Assembly (NCBI GenBank): GCA_963840535.1
Contig: CAWIZJ010000060.1
Location: forward strand, 1 to 64,000
Origin: VAZQ01 sp963840535
GTDB taxonomy: Bacteria; Pseudomonadota; Alphaproteobacteria; Rhizobiales; Xanthobacteraceae
Length of the DNA: 64,000 bases
Direction of reading: 5' to 3'
Translations under genes and position numbers: made by a program
The notes under the pieces: generated by a model
What the model saw: the letters and a program-made list of their open reading frames with translations, nothing else
Database searches by the model: none
What the model was told of the DNA's origin: nothing
Shown: positions 46,842 through 56,106 of the stretch, piece after piece
How the letters are laid out: each line of letters begins with the position of its first letter
Position numbering within the stretch: the stretch's first letter is position 1

Positions 46842-48437
46842 CTACGCCCCCAGCCGCAGCGCCCGCCGCAAGGCGTTGGCCTTCGTCGCGGGAGCAGCGC
46901 CCGCGGTTTCCGGCTGCGGCTGCTGTGCCTGGATCGATGGGGCGGGATCGCGGAGCGGGGCGAGCGCCGCCATCACGCGCTCCTGTGGGAAGGTGATGAC
47001 GACTTCGGTGCCGATGCGCAGCTTCGACTTGAGCGTGAAGGTTCCGCCGTGGAGGTCGACCAGGCTCTTTGCGATCGGCAATCCGAGCCCGGCACCTTGC
47101 TCCGCCGACTTGATTGCGTTCGAACCCTGCCCGAACGAGGCCAGTACGATCGGAATCTCCTCATCGGGGATGCCGGGGCCGGTATCCTTGACGCTGACAT
47201 ATTGCCCGCCCGACGCCGTCCAGCCGGCCTTGAGCCAAATCTCGCCGCCCTGAGGGGTGAACTTGATGGCGTTGCCGAGCAGGTTGAGGCAAATCTGGCG
47301 CACCGCCCGCTCGTCCGCCCACAGCCCCGGCATGTCGTGCTCGTACAGTTCGTGAATGGCCAGGCGGCGATTCTTGGCGCGCATCTGCAGCAGGTGGGTG
47401 CATTCGCCGACGACGTGCGCCAGCGACACCGGCTCCTCGTTGAGCTCGTAGCGCCCGGCTTCGATGCGGGAGAGGTCGAGAATCTCGTTGATCAGGCCGA
47501 GCAGATGTACCCCCGAATTGTGGATATCCCCGGCGTAGTCCTTGTAGGCCGCGACCTGATGGGGCCCGAAAATCTCGCCTTTCATCACTTCGGAAAAGCC
47601 CAGGATGGCGTTGAGCGGGGTGCGCAGCTCGTGGCTCATCTGTGCGAGGAAACGCGACTTTGCGATGTTCGCCGCCTCCGCGCGCCTGCGCGCCTCGTCG
47701 GAGATGGCCTTCGAGGCCTCGAGCTCCCCGATCAGTGCGTCTTTCTCCGCGCGTGCCTCGAGCGTGGCGAGCGTGCTCGAATAGAGCCGATAGGCGAGCA
47801 GCGAGAAATAGCCCTGCGCCGTCACGGCCATGATGGCGAGGATATAGTCGTGCAGATTGCCTCGGAATGCGAAATCGAGTGCGACCGCCGCCGACACAGG
47901 AACCGTCGCAGCGAACATCGCGGTCGGGACGCTCGAAGCCAGCATGCTCGACACCGCTACGACCAGCAGCATCACGAACAGCATGAAGGTGCTCGATCCT
48001 TCATCGACCTCCACTGGACGGATGAGGATGAACATCCAGGACAGTCCGAAGAGCAGGTCGAGCAGGATGAAGCGCAGTCGCCAGAAGCCGATGTTGACGG
48101 AATTCGCCGGTTCAGCGAGGAACTGCCGGCACTTGGTGATGATGATGGCATGGATCATCAGGACCGCGCTGGTCCAGATGCCGGCCTTCACTGCGCCGGT
48201 CCACAGGCTCGACAGGAAGCCGACGGTCGCGACCAGGAGCAGGATTACAAGCGAGGCGGAGAGCCTGTTCTGCGCAAACAAACGCAGCAGCTCGTAGTCG
48301 AAGGCGGGTCGCGCGCCGGTGGAGGAGGTGAGCCGGTCGCGCGCCTCGCGTACCCGCTGGGCCGCCACGCGCCGGCGTCTGGCCCACGATCCGCCGATTG
48401 ATGGCCCAATGTCACGCTGGTCGTTGCTGACGCTCAT
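46842..48437 (-). CDS. Membrane sensor histidine kinase (PleC/DivJ-like)
   Basis: 531 residues, intact. Five or six membrane helices between ~60 and ~215 are followed by a short coiled coil and a HisKA domain with the phospho-accepting His at ~269 in MSHELRTPLNAILGFSEVMK. The HATPase domain has NLLGNAIKFTPQGG, VKDTGPGIP and GAGLGLPIAKSLVDLHGG. There is no receiver domain and no response regulator nearby. The HisKA/HATPase sequence is of the alphaproteobacterial PleC/DivJ/PdhS type, kinases that act on DivK/PleD-like regulators in cell-cycle control, though a general sensor role cannot be excluded. Confidence 0.88.
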   Translation of the reverse strand: MSVSNDQRDIGPSIGGSWARRRRVAAQRVREARDRLTSSTGARPAFDYELLRLFAQNRLSASLVILLLVATVGFLSSLWTGAVKAGIWTSAVLMIHAIIITKCRQFLAEPANSVNIGFWRLRFILLDLLFGLSWMFILIRPVEVDEGSSTFMLFVMLLVVAVSSMLASSVPTAMFAATVPVSAAVALDFAFRGNLHDYILAIMAVTAQGYFSLLAYRLYSSTLATLEARAEKDALIGELEASKAISDEARRRAEAANIAKSRFLAQMSHELRTPLNAILGFSEVMKGEIFGPHQVAAYKDYAGDIHNSGVHLLGLINEILDLSRIEAGRYELNEEPVSLAHVVGECTHLLQMRAKNRRLAIHELYEHDMPGLWADERAVRQICLNLLGNAIKFTPQGGEIWLKAGWTASGGQYVSVKDTGPGIPDEEIPIVLASFGQGSNAIKSAEQGAGLGLPIAKSLVDLHGGTFTLKSKLRIGTEVVITFPQERVMAALAPLRDPAPSIQAQQPQPETAGAAPATKANALRRALRLGA

Positions 48438-48488
48438 GCGTTTTGCTGTATTGGCCCGGATAATTCGTGCAAAACTCCGGCAAAAACC

Positions 48489-48515
48489 TTAAGGGCAGGC
48501 TTAAGGACGGACTAA
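48489..48515. promoter_or_regulatory. TTAA-rich element resembling a CtrA-type box upstream of the histidine kinase
   Basis: In the 271-bp region between the divergent kinase and GST genes, TTAA at 48489 is followed by TTAA at 48501 (8-base spacing) and CTAA at 48512 (7-base spacing). A further TTAAC occurs at 48525. The CtrA consensus is TTAA-N7-TTAA, so the second pair is one mismatch away. No binding evidence. Confidence 0.3.
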
Positions 48516-48708
48516 ATCTCGTGGTTAACGTTAGGTTTTCACTGCGTTGCCGCTCAATCGCCTGCCGCCGCAAAACCGATGGCGGCGCTGCGGCGACCAA
48601 GCATCGAAGGGTCGATCTCGGCCCCTGGTGTGCACTTCGGAAGAGCGCAACCTTTGGTACGGGCCGCCGAGTGCCGCAGTCAACGGCGCCGGACATCAAG
48701 GAGAAGAT

Positions 48709-49320
48709 ATGAAGCTTTACGACGGTGGCCGCGCGCCCAATCCGCGGCGGACACGGATCTTCCTGGCGGAGAAGAGGATCCAGGTTCCTCTGGTGCCGGT
48801 CGATCTCGGTGCCTTGGAGCAGAAATCCGAGGCGTTTGCCGCAATCAACCCGATCATGCGGGTCCCGGCCCTGGTGCTGGACGACGGCACGGTGATCACG
48901 GAATTGATCGCCATCTGCCGCTACTTCGAGGCGCTTCATCCCGATCCTCCGCTGTTCGGCCGCGGCGCGCTGGAGGCCGCCCGCGTCGAGATGTGGAATC
49001 GGCGTCTCGAGCTGCACTTTCTCCTCTCGGTCGCTCACGTGTTTCGCAACTCGCATCCGGCAATGAAGGAGATGGAGGTTCCGCAGGTGCCGGCCTGGGC
49101 CGAGGCCAACAAGCCGCGTATCCTGGAGTTCGTCCATATCCTGGACCGCGAGCTGAAGGATCGGCAGTTCGTTGCCGGCGATAGGTTCACGGTCGCTGAC
49201 ATCACCGGCCTCGTCTCGGTCGATTTCATGAAGCCGGCTAAGCTCGCAGTGCCCGACAATCTCGATCATCTCAAGCGTTGGCACACCGAGGTCTCCGCGC
49301 GGCCTAGCGCAACGGCTTGA
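48709..49320 (+). CDS. Glutathione S-transferase family protein
   Basis: 203 residues from ATG at 48709, with gagaag upstream. A thioredoxin-fold N-terminal domain (MKLYDGGRAPNPRRTRIFLA) has the glutathione-binding VPALVLDDGTVITE segment near residue 55; an all-helical C-terminal domain includes FVAGDRFTVADITGLVS. This is a generic bacterial GST. The stop overlaps the region of the next start, suggesting translational coupling with the MBL hydrolase. Confidence 0.88.
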   Translation: MKLYDGGRAPNPRRTRIFLAEKRIQVPLVPVDLGALEQKSEAFAAINPIMRVPALVLDDGTVITELIAICRYFEALHPDPPLFGRGALEAARVEMWNRRLELHFLLSVAHVFRNSHPAMKEMEVPQVPAWAEANKPRILEFVHILDRELKDRQFVAGDRFTVADITGLVSVDFMKPAKLAVPDNLDHLKRWHTEVSARPSATA

Positions 49321-49322
49321 CC

Positions 49323-50066
49323 ATGCGAATGACCATCGTGGGATCGGGTGATGCCTTCGGCTCGGGCGGCCGATTCAATACCTGTTTTTTCCTGGAGACG
49401 TCGAAGGGTACGCTGCTTGTGGATTGCGGCGCGTCTGCGCTGATTGGGCTGAAGGCCTGCGGCCTCGATCCCAACCGCATCGACGGCATCGTGCTCTCCC
49501 ATCTGCATGGCGACCATTTCGGCGGCATCCCGTTCCTCCTGCTGGACGGACAGTTCCTGGCGCGCCGCGAACGGCCGCTTTCGATTGCCGGACCGCCCGG
49601 CACACGCGAGCGGCTCGACGCCTTGCTCGAGGTGTTCTATCCGAGGTCGACTGCCAACAAGTGGCGCTTCGAGTGGAAGGTGACCGAGATCGTGGTCGGT
49701 CGTCCGACCGACGTGCTCGGTCATTTGGTAACCACCGCCGAGGTCGTGCACTTTTCAGGGGCGGCCTCGACGGCACTGCGACTATCGGACGGCGAGAAAT
49801 GCTTCGCGTATTCGGGTGACACCGAGTGGGTCGAGGCTCTCATCTCGGTCGCGGACGGTGCCGATCTCTTTGTCATCGAGTGTTACGCCTATTCCGGCCG
49901 TCTCAATGGCCACGTCACCTGGGAGATTCTCCAGCCGAGGCTCAAGGATCTGCGCACGCGGCGGATCATGATCACGCACATGAACCCGACCATGCTGGCG
50001 CGGGTGGACGAGGTACGTGCCGCTGGTCTCCTGGTCGCGCAGGATGGCGCCGTCATCGAGATTTGA
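49323..50066 (+). CDS. MBL-fold metallo-hydrolase
   Basis: 248 residues from ATG at 49323; a TTG at 49317 overlapping the GST stop is an alternative. The metal-binding HxHxDH motif is SHLHGDHFGG near residue 60, with further ligands in YSGDT and ITHMN. The RNase Z/ElaC-like layout without a clear exosite suggests a small-molecule esterase or phosphodiesterase. It directly follows the GST gene, an arrangement fitting a glutathione-linked detoxification pair, though the substrate is unknown. Confidence 0.85.
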   Translation: MRMTIVGSGDAFGSGGRFNTCFFLETSKGTLLVDCGASALIGLKACGLDPNRIDGIVLSHLHGDHFGGIPFLLLDGQFLARRERPLSIAGPPGTRERLDALLEVFYPRSTANKWRFEWKVTEIVVGRPTDVLGHLVTTAEVVHFSGAASTALRLSDGEKCFAYSGDTEWVEALISVADGADLFVIECYAYSGRLNGHVTWEILQPRLKDLRTRRIMITHMNPTMLARVDEVRAAGLLVAQDGAVIEI

Positions 50067-50149
50067 CCGGGCACGCCACGTACCCGGCCGTCCGGGGCAC
50101 GCGGCCGCAACATCGACGGGCAGTGCCGGAGACCCCTGACCGTCGGCGA

Positions 50150-51019
50150 TCAGCGCTCCAGGCGCGCAATCAGGCTCGACGTATCCCAGCGCTTGCCGCC
50201 CATCTTCTGCACTTCCGCGTAGAACTGGTCGACCAGGGCCGCTACCGGCAGGTTGGCGCCGTTCTTGCGCGCCTCGCCCAGGCAGATTGCGAGGTCCTTT
50301 CGCATCCAGTCGACCGCAAATCCGAAGTCGAACTTGCCCGCGGTCATGGTCTTGTAGCGGTTCTCCATCTGCCAGGACTGCGCGGCCCCCTTGGAGATGG
50401 TCTCGATCACCGCATCGACGTCGAGCCCGGCCTTCTTGGCGAAGTGAATACCCTCGGCGAGCCCCTCGACCAGACCGGCAATGCAGATCTGGTTGACCAT
50501 CTTGGTGAGCTGGCCCGAGCCCGCAGGGCCGAGCAGCTTGCACATGCGAGCATAGGCCGCGATCACCTTCTCGGCGCGCGAACAAGGCTCGGGATCCCCG
50601 CCGCACATCACCGTCAGCACGCCGTTCTCGGCGCCGGCCTGGCCGCCGGAAACCGGTGCGTCCACGAAGTCGAACCCGCGCTTCTTCGCCTCGGCGTGGA
50701 GCTCGCGCGCGATCTCGGCCGAGGCGGTGGTGTGGTCGACGAACACCGCCCCTTTGCGGACGCCGTGAAAGGCGCCATTCGCGCCGAGCGCCACCTCGCG
50801 CAGATCGTTGTCGTTGCCGACGCAGCACAAGACGACGTCCTGGCCTTCGGCTCCCGCTTTCGGGGTCGTCGCGCTGCGTCCCCCGTGCTGAGCGACCCAT
50901 CTCTCGGCCTTCGCCGCGGTACGATTGTAGACGGTGACCTCGTGGCCGCCCTTGTTCCTGAGATGCCCCGCCATCGGATATCCCATGACGCCGAGACCGA
51001 GAAATGCCACGTTCGCCAT
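50150..51019 (-). CDS. NAD(P)-dependent oxidoreductase, 3-hydroxyisobutyrate dehydrogenase family (second copy)
   Basis: About 289 residues from the ATG at 51019. Rossmann motif VAFLGLGVMGYPMAGHL, substrate loop DAPVSGGQAGAENGVLTVM near residue 120, catalytic Lys in LTKMVNQICIAG near residue 170. Intact. It is a distant paralogue of the gene at 32603-33484 and closer to the serine/hydroxyisobutyrate-type branch by the DAPVSGG motif. It is transcribed away from mrp. Confidence 0.88.
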   Translation of the reverse strand: MANVAFLGLGVMGYPMAGHLRNKGGHEVTVYNRTAAKAERWVAQHGGRSATTPKAGAEGQDVVLCCVGNDNDLREVALGANGAFHGVRKGAVFVDHTTASAEIARELHAEAKKRGFDFVDAPVSGGQAGAENGVLTVMCGGDPEPCSRAEKVIAAYARMCKLLGPAGSGQLTKMVNQICIAGLVEGLAEGIHFAKKAGLDVDAVIETISKGAAQSWQMENRYKTMTAGKFDFGFAVDWMRKDLAICLGEARKNGANLPVAALVDQFYAEVQKMGGKRWDTSSLIARLER

Positions 51020-51190
51020 TCTGTCCTCCGTCCAATGCACTGACGCACGGCTGCACCGATGCCCATATGGGGCAGTGATTGCGACGGCACGGCGTCCGCG
51101 TCAACCCGGGGATCGCGTTGACCGGGCTCGCCGCCTATGGTGGCAGTCGGCAGTCCGGACCTCGGCGCGGGTCCGTCGGTAATTCGGAGA

Positions 51191-52327
51191 ATGGCGATGG
51201 CTGTGACCAGAGATCAGGTGCTCACGGCGCTCGAAGGCGTGACGTCGCCCGCAGGAACGCCGCTCCCTGCGACCGGTACGCTGTCGGAGGTCGTTGCCGG
51301 CGACGGCAAAGTGTTCTTCTCGATCACCGTCGATGCTGCCGACGTCAAGGCCTGGGAACCGGTACGCAAGCGCGCCGAGGACACCGTGCGCGCGCTCGCC
51401 GGCGTGCAGTCGGCCCTCGTCGCCTTGACCGCCGAGCGCAAGGCAGGCGCCGGCTCGCCCCGTCCCGCGCAAGCCGCGCCGCCCCCGGCGGCGCGGGGTG
51501 TGTCGCGGGGTGAGACCCTGCAGGGAGTGCCGGGTGTCGAGGCGATCATCGCCGTTGCATCCGGCAAGGGCGGGGTCGGCAAGTCCACCACTGCTGTCAA
51601 TCTGGCGCTCGGTCTCGCAACGCTTGGTCTCAAGATCGGCATGCTCGACGCCGATATCTATGGGCCGTCGCTACCGAAGCTCCTCGCCATCAAGGAGCGG
51701 CCGCAGACGCTGGGCGGCACGCGGCTCAAGCCGATCACGCGCTATGGGCTCACCGTGATGTCGATCGGCTTCCTCATCGACGAGGACACGCCGATGATCT
51801 GGCGCGGACCGATGGTGATCTCGGCGCTCACCCAGATGCTGCGCGAGGTGGAGTGGGGCGCGCTCGACGTGATGGTGGTCGACATGCCGCCCGGAACCGG
51901 CGATGCCCAGCTCACGATGGCGCAGCAGGTGCCGCTCAAGGGCGCCGTCATCGTTTCGACCCCGCAGGATCTGGCATTGATCGACGCCCGCCGGGGCATC
52001 GCCATGTTCAAGCGTGTCAATGTGCCGGTGCTCGGCGTCGTCGAGAACATGAGCTATTTCCAGTGCCCGGAATGCGGCACGCGCTCGGATATCTTCGGCC
52101 ATGGCGGCGCGCGTCGCGAGGCGGAGCGTCTGGGCGTGCCGTTCCTCGGCGAGGTCCCCCTGCACATGACGATTCGCGAGAAATCCGATGCCGGCTTGCC
52201 GGTGGTGGCCACCGAGCCCGACGGACCGCACGCCCGCGCCTACCGCGACATCGCCGCGAGGGTGCGCGACCAGTTGTCAGGCGCCGCTGCCGGCCGCGCC
52301 GCGCCGAAGATCGTGATCGAAGCCTGA
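51191..52327 (+). CDS. mrp: Mrp/NBP35-type P-loop ATPase, iron-sulfur carrier
   Basis: 378 residues from the ATG at 51191, preceded by cggaga. An N-terminal DUF59/MIP18-like domain (~1-85), a Pro/Ala linker, then the ATPase with deviant Walker A VASGKGGVGKST near 122-132, a Switch-II region DMPPGTGDAQLT and the cluster-binding CPECG near residue 288. Mrp/ApbC proteins assemble or carry Fe-S clusters to apoproteins. Intact and complete. Confidence 0.92.
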   Translation: MAMAVTRDQVLTALEGVTSPAGTPLPATGTLSEVVAGDGKVFFSITVDAADVKAWEPVRKRAEDTVRALAGVQSALVALTAERKAGAGSPRPAQAAPPPAARGVSRGETLQGVPGVEAIIAVASGKGGVGKSTTAVNLALGLATLGLKIGMLDADIYGPSLPKLLAIKERPQTLGGTRLKPITRYGLTVMSIGFLIDEDTPMIWRGPMVISALTQMLREVEWGALDVMVVDMPPGTGDAQLTMAQQVPLKGAVIVSTPQDLALIDARRGIAMFKRVNVPVLGVVENMSYFQCPECGTRSDIFGHGGARREAERLGVPFLGEVPLHMTIREKSDAGLPVVATEPDGPHARAYRDIAARVRDQLSGAAAGRAAPKIVIEA

Positions 52328-52522
52328 CCGCAGACATTGCCGCTCAAGACGTTCCGGTCGTGGCTCGAGTGCGCGGCCCCGCACCGTCCCGGGTCCCGAT
52401 CGTGCGGGCTTCGATCGGATTCGCCCGGCGAACACGCAATGCGCGTTGCGCCGACCGACCGGTCACGATAGGTTGACGGCTGGAACGCCGGGGTCTCAAC
52501 ACTGGCAACGAGGGGAAGGCAC

Positions 52523-53635
52523 ATGCTCTCAGCCAAACGCGTATTTGCGCTTGCAGCCGTATCAGCCGCTCTGGGTCTTTCCTTCCCGGCGGGCGCGCAG
52601 CAACCGGGCGCAACCAGGACGCTCAAGATGCAGTCGACCTGGCCTGCCAGCCTGACGCTGCAGGACAACTTCAAGTTCTTCGCCGAGCGGGTGGAGAAGC
52701 TCACCGCGGGCGCGCTCAAGATCGAAGCGCTCGCCGCCGGGCAGATCGTGCCGCCGTTCGAGGTGCTCGACGCGTCGCACAAGAAGGTGATCGATGGCGC
52801 CCACGCCATCTCCTACTACTGGGTCGGCAAGAACAAGGCCGCGACGCTGTTCGCCTCGACGCCGGCCGGCATCGCCGGCATGGATCAGATCGACTTCATC
52901 GGCTGGCTCTACGAAGGCGGCGGACTCGATCTGTGGTGGGAGTTCTACCAGAAGGAGCTCAAGCTCAACCTCGTCGTGTTCCCGATCCTGCCGGCAAGCC
53001 CGCAGGCGCTCGGGTGGTTCAAGCGGCCGATCAAGGACCTCGCCGATTTCAAGGGCATGAAGTGCCGGCAGACCGGCATCGTCGCCGAGATCTACCAGCG
53101 CATGGGACAGCAGACCGTCAACCTGCCGGGTGGCGAGATCGTGCCGTCGGCGCAGCGCGGCGTGATCGACTGCGCCGAATGGGTGGGCGGCGTCGAGGAT
53201 TTGCGCCTCGGGCTGCCGCAGGTGTGGAAGTATCATTACACGCCGGGCATGCACGAGAGCTCCTCGATCGGCGAGTTGATGATCAACTCGGAGGTGTTTG
53301 CGAGCCTCACGCCGCAGCAGCAGGAGGCGATACGCTCCGCCACCTCGGAGACGTTCCTGCGCTGGTGGGCCAAGTGGCAGCGCCAGAACGCGGACGCGAT
53401 CGAGGAGATGCGGACCAAGCACGGGGTCCAGTTGCTGCGCACGCCTCCCGACATCCTGATCGCCTTCTTCAAGGCCTGGGAAGAGATCGCCAAGGAAGAG
53501 TCGGAGAAGAACCCGTTCTTCAAGAAGGTGCTCGAATCGCAACGCGCATATGCGTCGAAGGTGGTTCCGGCCAAGCGCTTCATGTTCCCGCCGTACTCGT
53601 TCGCGGCCAACTACTTCTGGCCGGAAAAGAACTAG
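52523..53635 (+). CDS. dctP: TRAP transporter substrate-binding protein, DctP family
   Basis: 370 residues with a cleavable signal peptide (hydrophobic to ~24, AGAQQ at the cleavage area). The body fits DctP: MQSTWPASLTLQDNFKFFAE, the conserved Arg region MKCRQTGIVAEIYQRMGQQ, and VDCAEWVGG-type segment IDCAEWVGGVEDLRLG. This subgroup with KMRxTG-like and EWVG motifs often binds mannitol- or keto-acid-like ligands. Periplasmic partner of the permeases at 54031 and 54583. Ribosome site aggggaagg. Intact. Confidence 0.92.
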   Translation: MLSAKRVFALAAVSAALGLSFPAGAQQPGATRTLKMQSTWPASLTLQDNFKFFAERVEKLTAGALKIEALAAGQIVPPFEVLDASHKKVIDGAHAISYYWVGKNKAATLFASTPAGIAGMDQIDFIGWLYEGGGLDLWWEFYQKELKLNLVVFPILPASPQALGWFKRPIKDLADFKGMKCRQTGIVAEIYQRMGQQTVNLPGGEIVPSAQRGVIDCAEWVGGVEDLRLGLPQVWKYHYTPGMHESSSIGELMINSEVFASLTPQQQEAIRSATSETFLRWWAKWQRQNADAIEEMRTKHGVQLLRTPPDILIAFFKAWEEIAKEESEKNPFFKKVLESQRAYASKVVPAKRFMFPPYSFAANYFWPEKN

Positions 53636-53669
53636 TCAAATCGGCTGGGCGTCATGTGCGGACGCGTCG

Positions 53670-53697
53670 GCCCAAGTCGGGTAAACCCGACTTGGGC
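53670..53697. terminator. Perfect 12-bp hairpin with TAAA loop after dctP
   Basis: gcccaagtcggg, then taaa, then cccgacttgggc: a complete inverted repeat 34 bp after the dctP stop. There is no U-tract. It probably acts as an intercistronic stem-loop that protects the dctP mRNA or reduces read-through, leaving more binding protein than permease. Confidence 0.7.
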
Positions 53698-53776
53698 TGG
53701 CGAGCGCGGCGTCAAGGTGGAGCAGGGCGACCGGAATCCGCTCTAGTGCAGTGACTCTGACGCTTGCATCGCACGT

Positions 53777-53906
53777 GTCCCGGGCGCAGCGCAGCACGAA
53801 GTGGTGCGCTGCAGAACCGGGACCGTTACAAACTCCGCCGCTGGAACGGTCCCGGCTCAGCGCCGCACCGCTCCGCAAGAGCTTCGCGCTGCACCGCAGC
53901 CGGGAC
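53777..53906. repeat. Paired palindromic repeat of the Bradyrhizobium type
   Basis: Two imperfect palindromes, 53777-53823 (gtcccgg ... ccgggac around gcagcgcagcac/gtgcgctgc) and 53849-53906 (gtcccgg ... ccgggac). Arms with gtcccgg and gcagcgc are common in intergenic palindromic elements I know from Bradyrhizobium-type genomes. It lies in the 395-bp gap between dctP and dctQ, which otherwise holds no gene. Confidence 0.55.
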
Positions 53907-54030
53907 ACGACCGTTAGAGACAGCACACTAGCGCCCGGTGGCGGACCCGAACCAGATCGAGCAGCCGAAAAGCGGTAGCGAGGCATGAGCGCCCCGCTGC
54001 CGACCGTGCTTTTCGGGGACGATAGAGTTG

Positions 54031-54579
54031 ATGATCTCTTCTCCGCGGCTCATCACGATCACCACGTGGATCGACCGGTTCACCGACACGACCGGTCTGT
54101 GGGTGGCATGGCTGAACGTGCCGCTGGTGCTGGCGGTCAGCTACGAGGTGATCGCCAGATACTTCTTCAACGCGCCGACCATCTGGGTGTTCGACGTGAC
54201 GTACATGCTGTACGGCACGATCTTCATGCTCGGTGCCGCCTATGCGCTGCACAAGGGCGCCCATATCCGCACCGACTTCTTCTTCGAAGGCTGGTCGACC
54301 CGGACCAAAGGCGTGATCGATTCGATCGCCTATCTGGTTTTTTTCTTTCCGTCCCTGATCGTGTTCCTGATCGTGAGTTGGCAGGAAGGCTGGTACGCGT
54401 TCCTGATCAACGAGACCTCGGAGCAGACGCCGTGGCGGCCAATTCTGTGGCCGTTCAAGATGGTGGTGCCGCTCACCTGCCTGCTGCTGCTCGTTCAGGG
54501 CGTTTCGGAGACGATCAAGAGTCTGCACGCAGCCGCCACCGGAATCGAGCTCGAGCACAAAGAGAAGGTGGAGATCTAG
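54031..54579 (+). CDS. dctQ: TRAP transporter small permease, DctQ family
   Basis: 182 residues from the ATG at 54031 (an upstream TTG is less likely). Four hydrophobic helices, with the DctQ-typical opening WIDRFTDTTGLWVAWLNVPL, AYALHKGAHIRTDFFFEGW between helices 2 and 3, and PFKMVVPLTCLLLLVQG at the end. It forms the membrane complex with DctM, whose gene starts 3 bp after this stop. Confidence 0.88.
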   Translation: MISSPRLITITTWIDRFTDTTGLWVAWLNVPLVLAVSYEVIARYFFNAPTIWVFDVTYMLYGTIFMLGAAYALHKGAHIRTDFFFEGWSTRTKGVIDSIAYLVFFFPSLIVFLIVSWQEGWYAFLINETSEQTPWRPILWPFKMVVPLTCLLLLVQGVSETIKSLHAAATGIELEHKEKVEI

Positions 54580-54582
54580 GCC

Positions 54583-56035
54583 ATGACGGGTGAAGCCTTT
54601 CTCGGCCTGATCATGCTCGTCGTGCTGATCGGGGTGATATTCATAGGCTTCCCGATCAGTTTCACCATGCTCTTCCTCGCGCTGGCATTCGGCTATTTCG
54701 GCATCGGCAAGACGGTCTTCGATCTCGCTTACTTCCAGACCATCGGTCTGATGAAGGAAGAGCTGCTTGCCGCCGTTCCGCTGTTCGTGCTGATGGGCTT
54801 CATCACCGAGCAGGCCGGGCTCATGGAGCGCCTGTTCCGCGCTTTCCGTGATCTGCTCGCGCCGATCCGCGGCTCGCTGTTCGCCGTGGTCATTCTGACG
54901 TCCACGGTGTTCGCCATGGCAACCGGCATCGTCGGGGCGGCGGTGACCGTGCTCGGCATCATGGCGAGCCCGATGATGATCAAGTCCGGCTACGACGCCC
55001 GTCTTTCCGCCGGCGCCATCACCGCCGGCGGCACCCTCGGCATCCTGATTCCGCCATCGGTCATGCTGATCGTGATGGGGCCGGTGCTCGGCGTCTCGGT
55101 GGGCGAGCTCTATTCGGCGGCCTTCGGCCCGGGTTTCCTGCTCGCCGGCATCTATCTCGTCTATCTGCTGGGCACGGTCGTTCTTCAATCCGAGCCTGGG
55201 GCCTCCGGTCCCCAAGGAGGAGCGAACCCACGGCGTCGCGACCATCCTGTGGGAGGTCGTGGTGGGCGTGCTTCCGCTGGCTCTGCTCATCACCGCGACG
55301 CTCGGCTCCATCATCGCCGGCCTGGCGACCCCGACCGAGGCGGCGGCAGTCGGCGCGTTCGGCGCCTTCGCTCTCGCTGCCCTGTACGGCCGCTTGACCT
55401 ATGCCGGCGTGCGGCAAGCCGTGCTTTCGACCACGGCGACGTCGAGCATGGTGCTGCTGCTCGCGGTAACGTCGAACATCTTCGGAGCGGTATTCTCGCG
55501 CCTCGGCACCGCCAACTGGCTCACCGAGACCATGCTGGCCCTGCAGGTGCCGCCGCTGCTGATGCTGGTCATCGTGTTGGTGTTGATCTTTCTCCTGGGC
55601 TGGCCGTTCGAGTGGCCGGCGATCATCCTGGTGTTCCTGCCGATCTTCTACCCGGTGGTGGCCGCCCTGCAGCCCGCGATCGGCCAGTCGCTCGACATCC
55701 CGAATGACCTCGTCATGGTCTGGTTCGGCACCGTCGTGGCGGTCACGCTGCAGACCGCATACTTGTCGCCGCCGGTGGCGATGTCGGCCTACTACCTCAA
55801 GCAGGTGGTCAAGGATTGGTCGCTGGCGACGATCTACAAGGGGATGTTCGAGTTCATGATGCTGCAATGCATCGCGATCGCCCTGATCATCGTTTTTCCA
55901 TGGATTGCGACGTCGTTTCCGGAGCAGGTGCGCCGCGAGAACGCCGCCACGAAAGTGGAGAAGGTCGACGACAGCAAGAACCGGCTCGAGGAAGATCCGT
56001 TCGAGGCATACCGCCGGCAGTCGGCGCCGAAGTAG
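54583..56035 (+). CDS. dctM: TRAP transporter large permease, DctM family, frame-broken
   Basis: About 480 residues in total, the normal DctM size. The first part has VLIGVIFIGFPISFTMLFLA, ATGIVGAAVTVLGI and GGTLGILIPPSVMLIVMGP. A break near 55190 separates the second part, which resumes with LPLALLITATLGSIIAGLAT followed by PTEAAAVGAFG, typical of the DctM C-terminal half, and ends with a charged tail. It completes a three-gene TRAP cluster; transport is driven by the ion gradient. Substrate unknown. Confidence 0.9.
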
Positions 56036-56106
56036 GCGAAATGCCGATGGCGAACCGTCGGGCCGGGCTCGACTCGAAATTCGCCATTTGCCGGGTGGCG
56101 CGGTCG

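Noticed and set aside
49782..51104. 440-residue minus-strand frame overlapping the MBL and HIBADH-like genes
   Set aside because: It is a frame-shifted shadow of the 50150-51019 dehydrogenase plus antisense of the hydrolase, rich in Arg and Gly with no domain.
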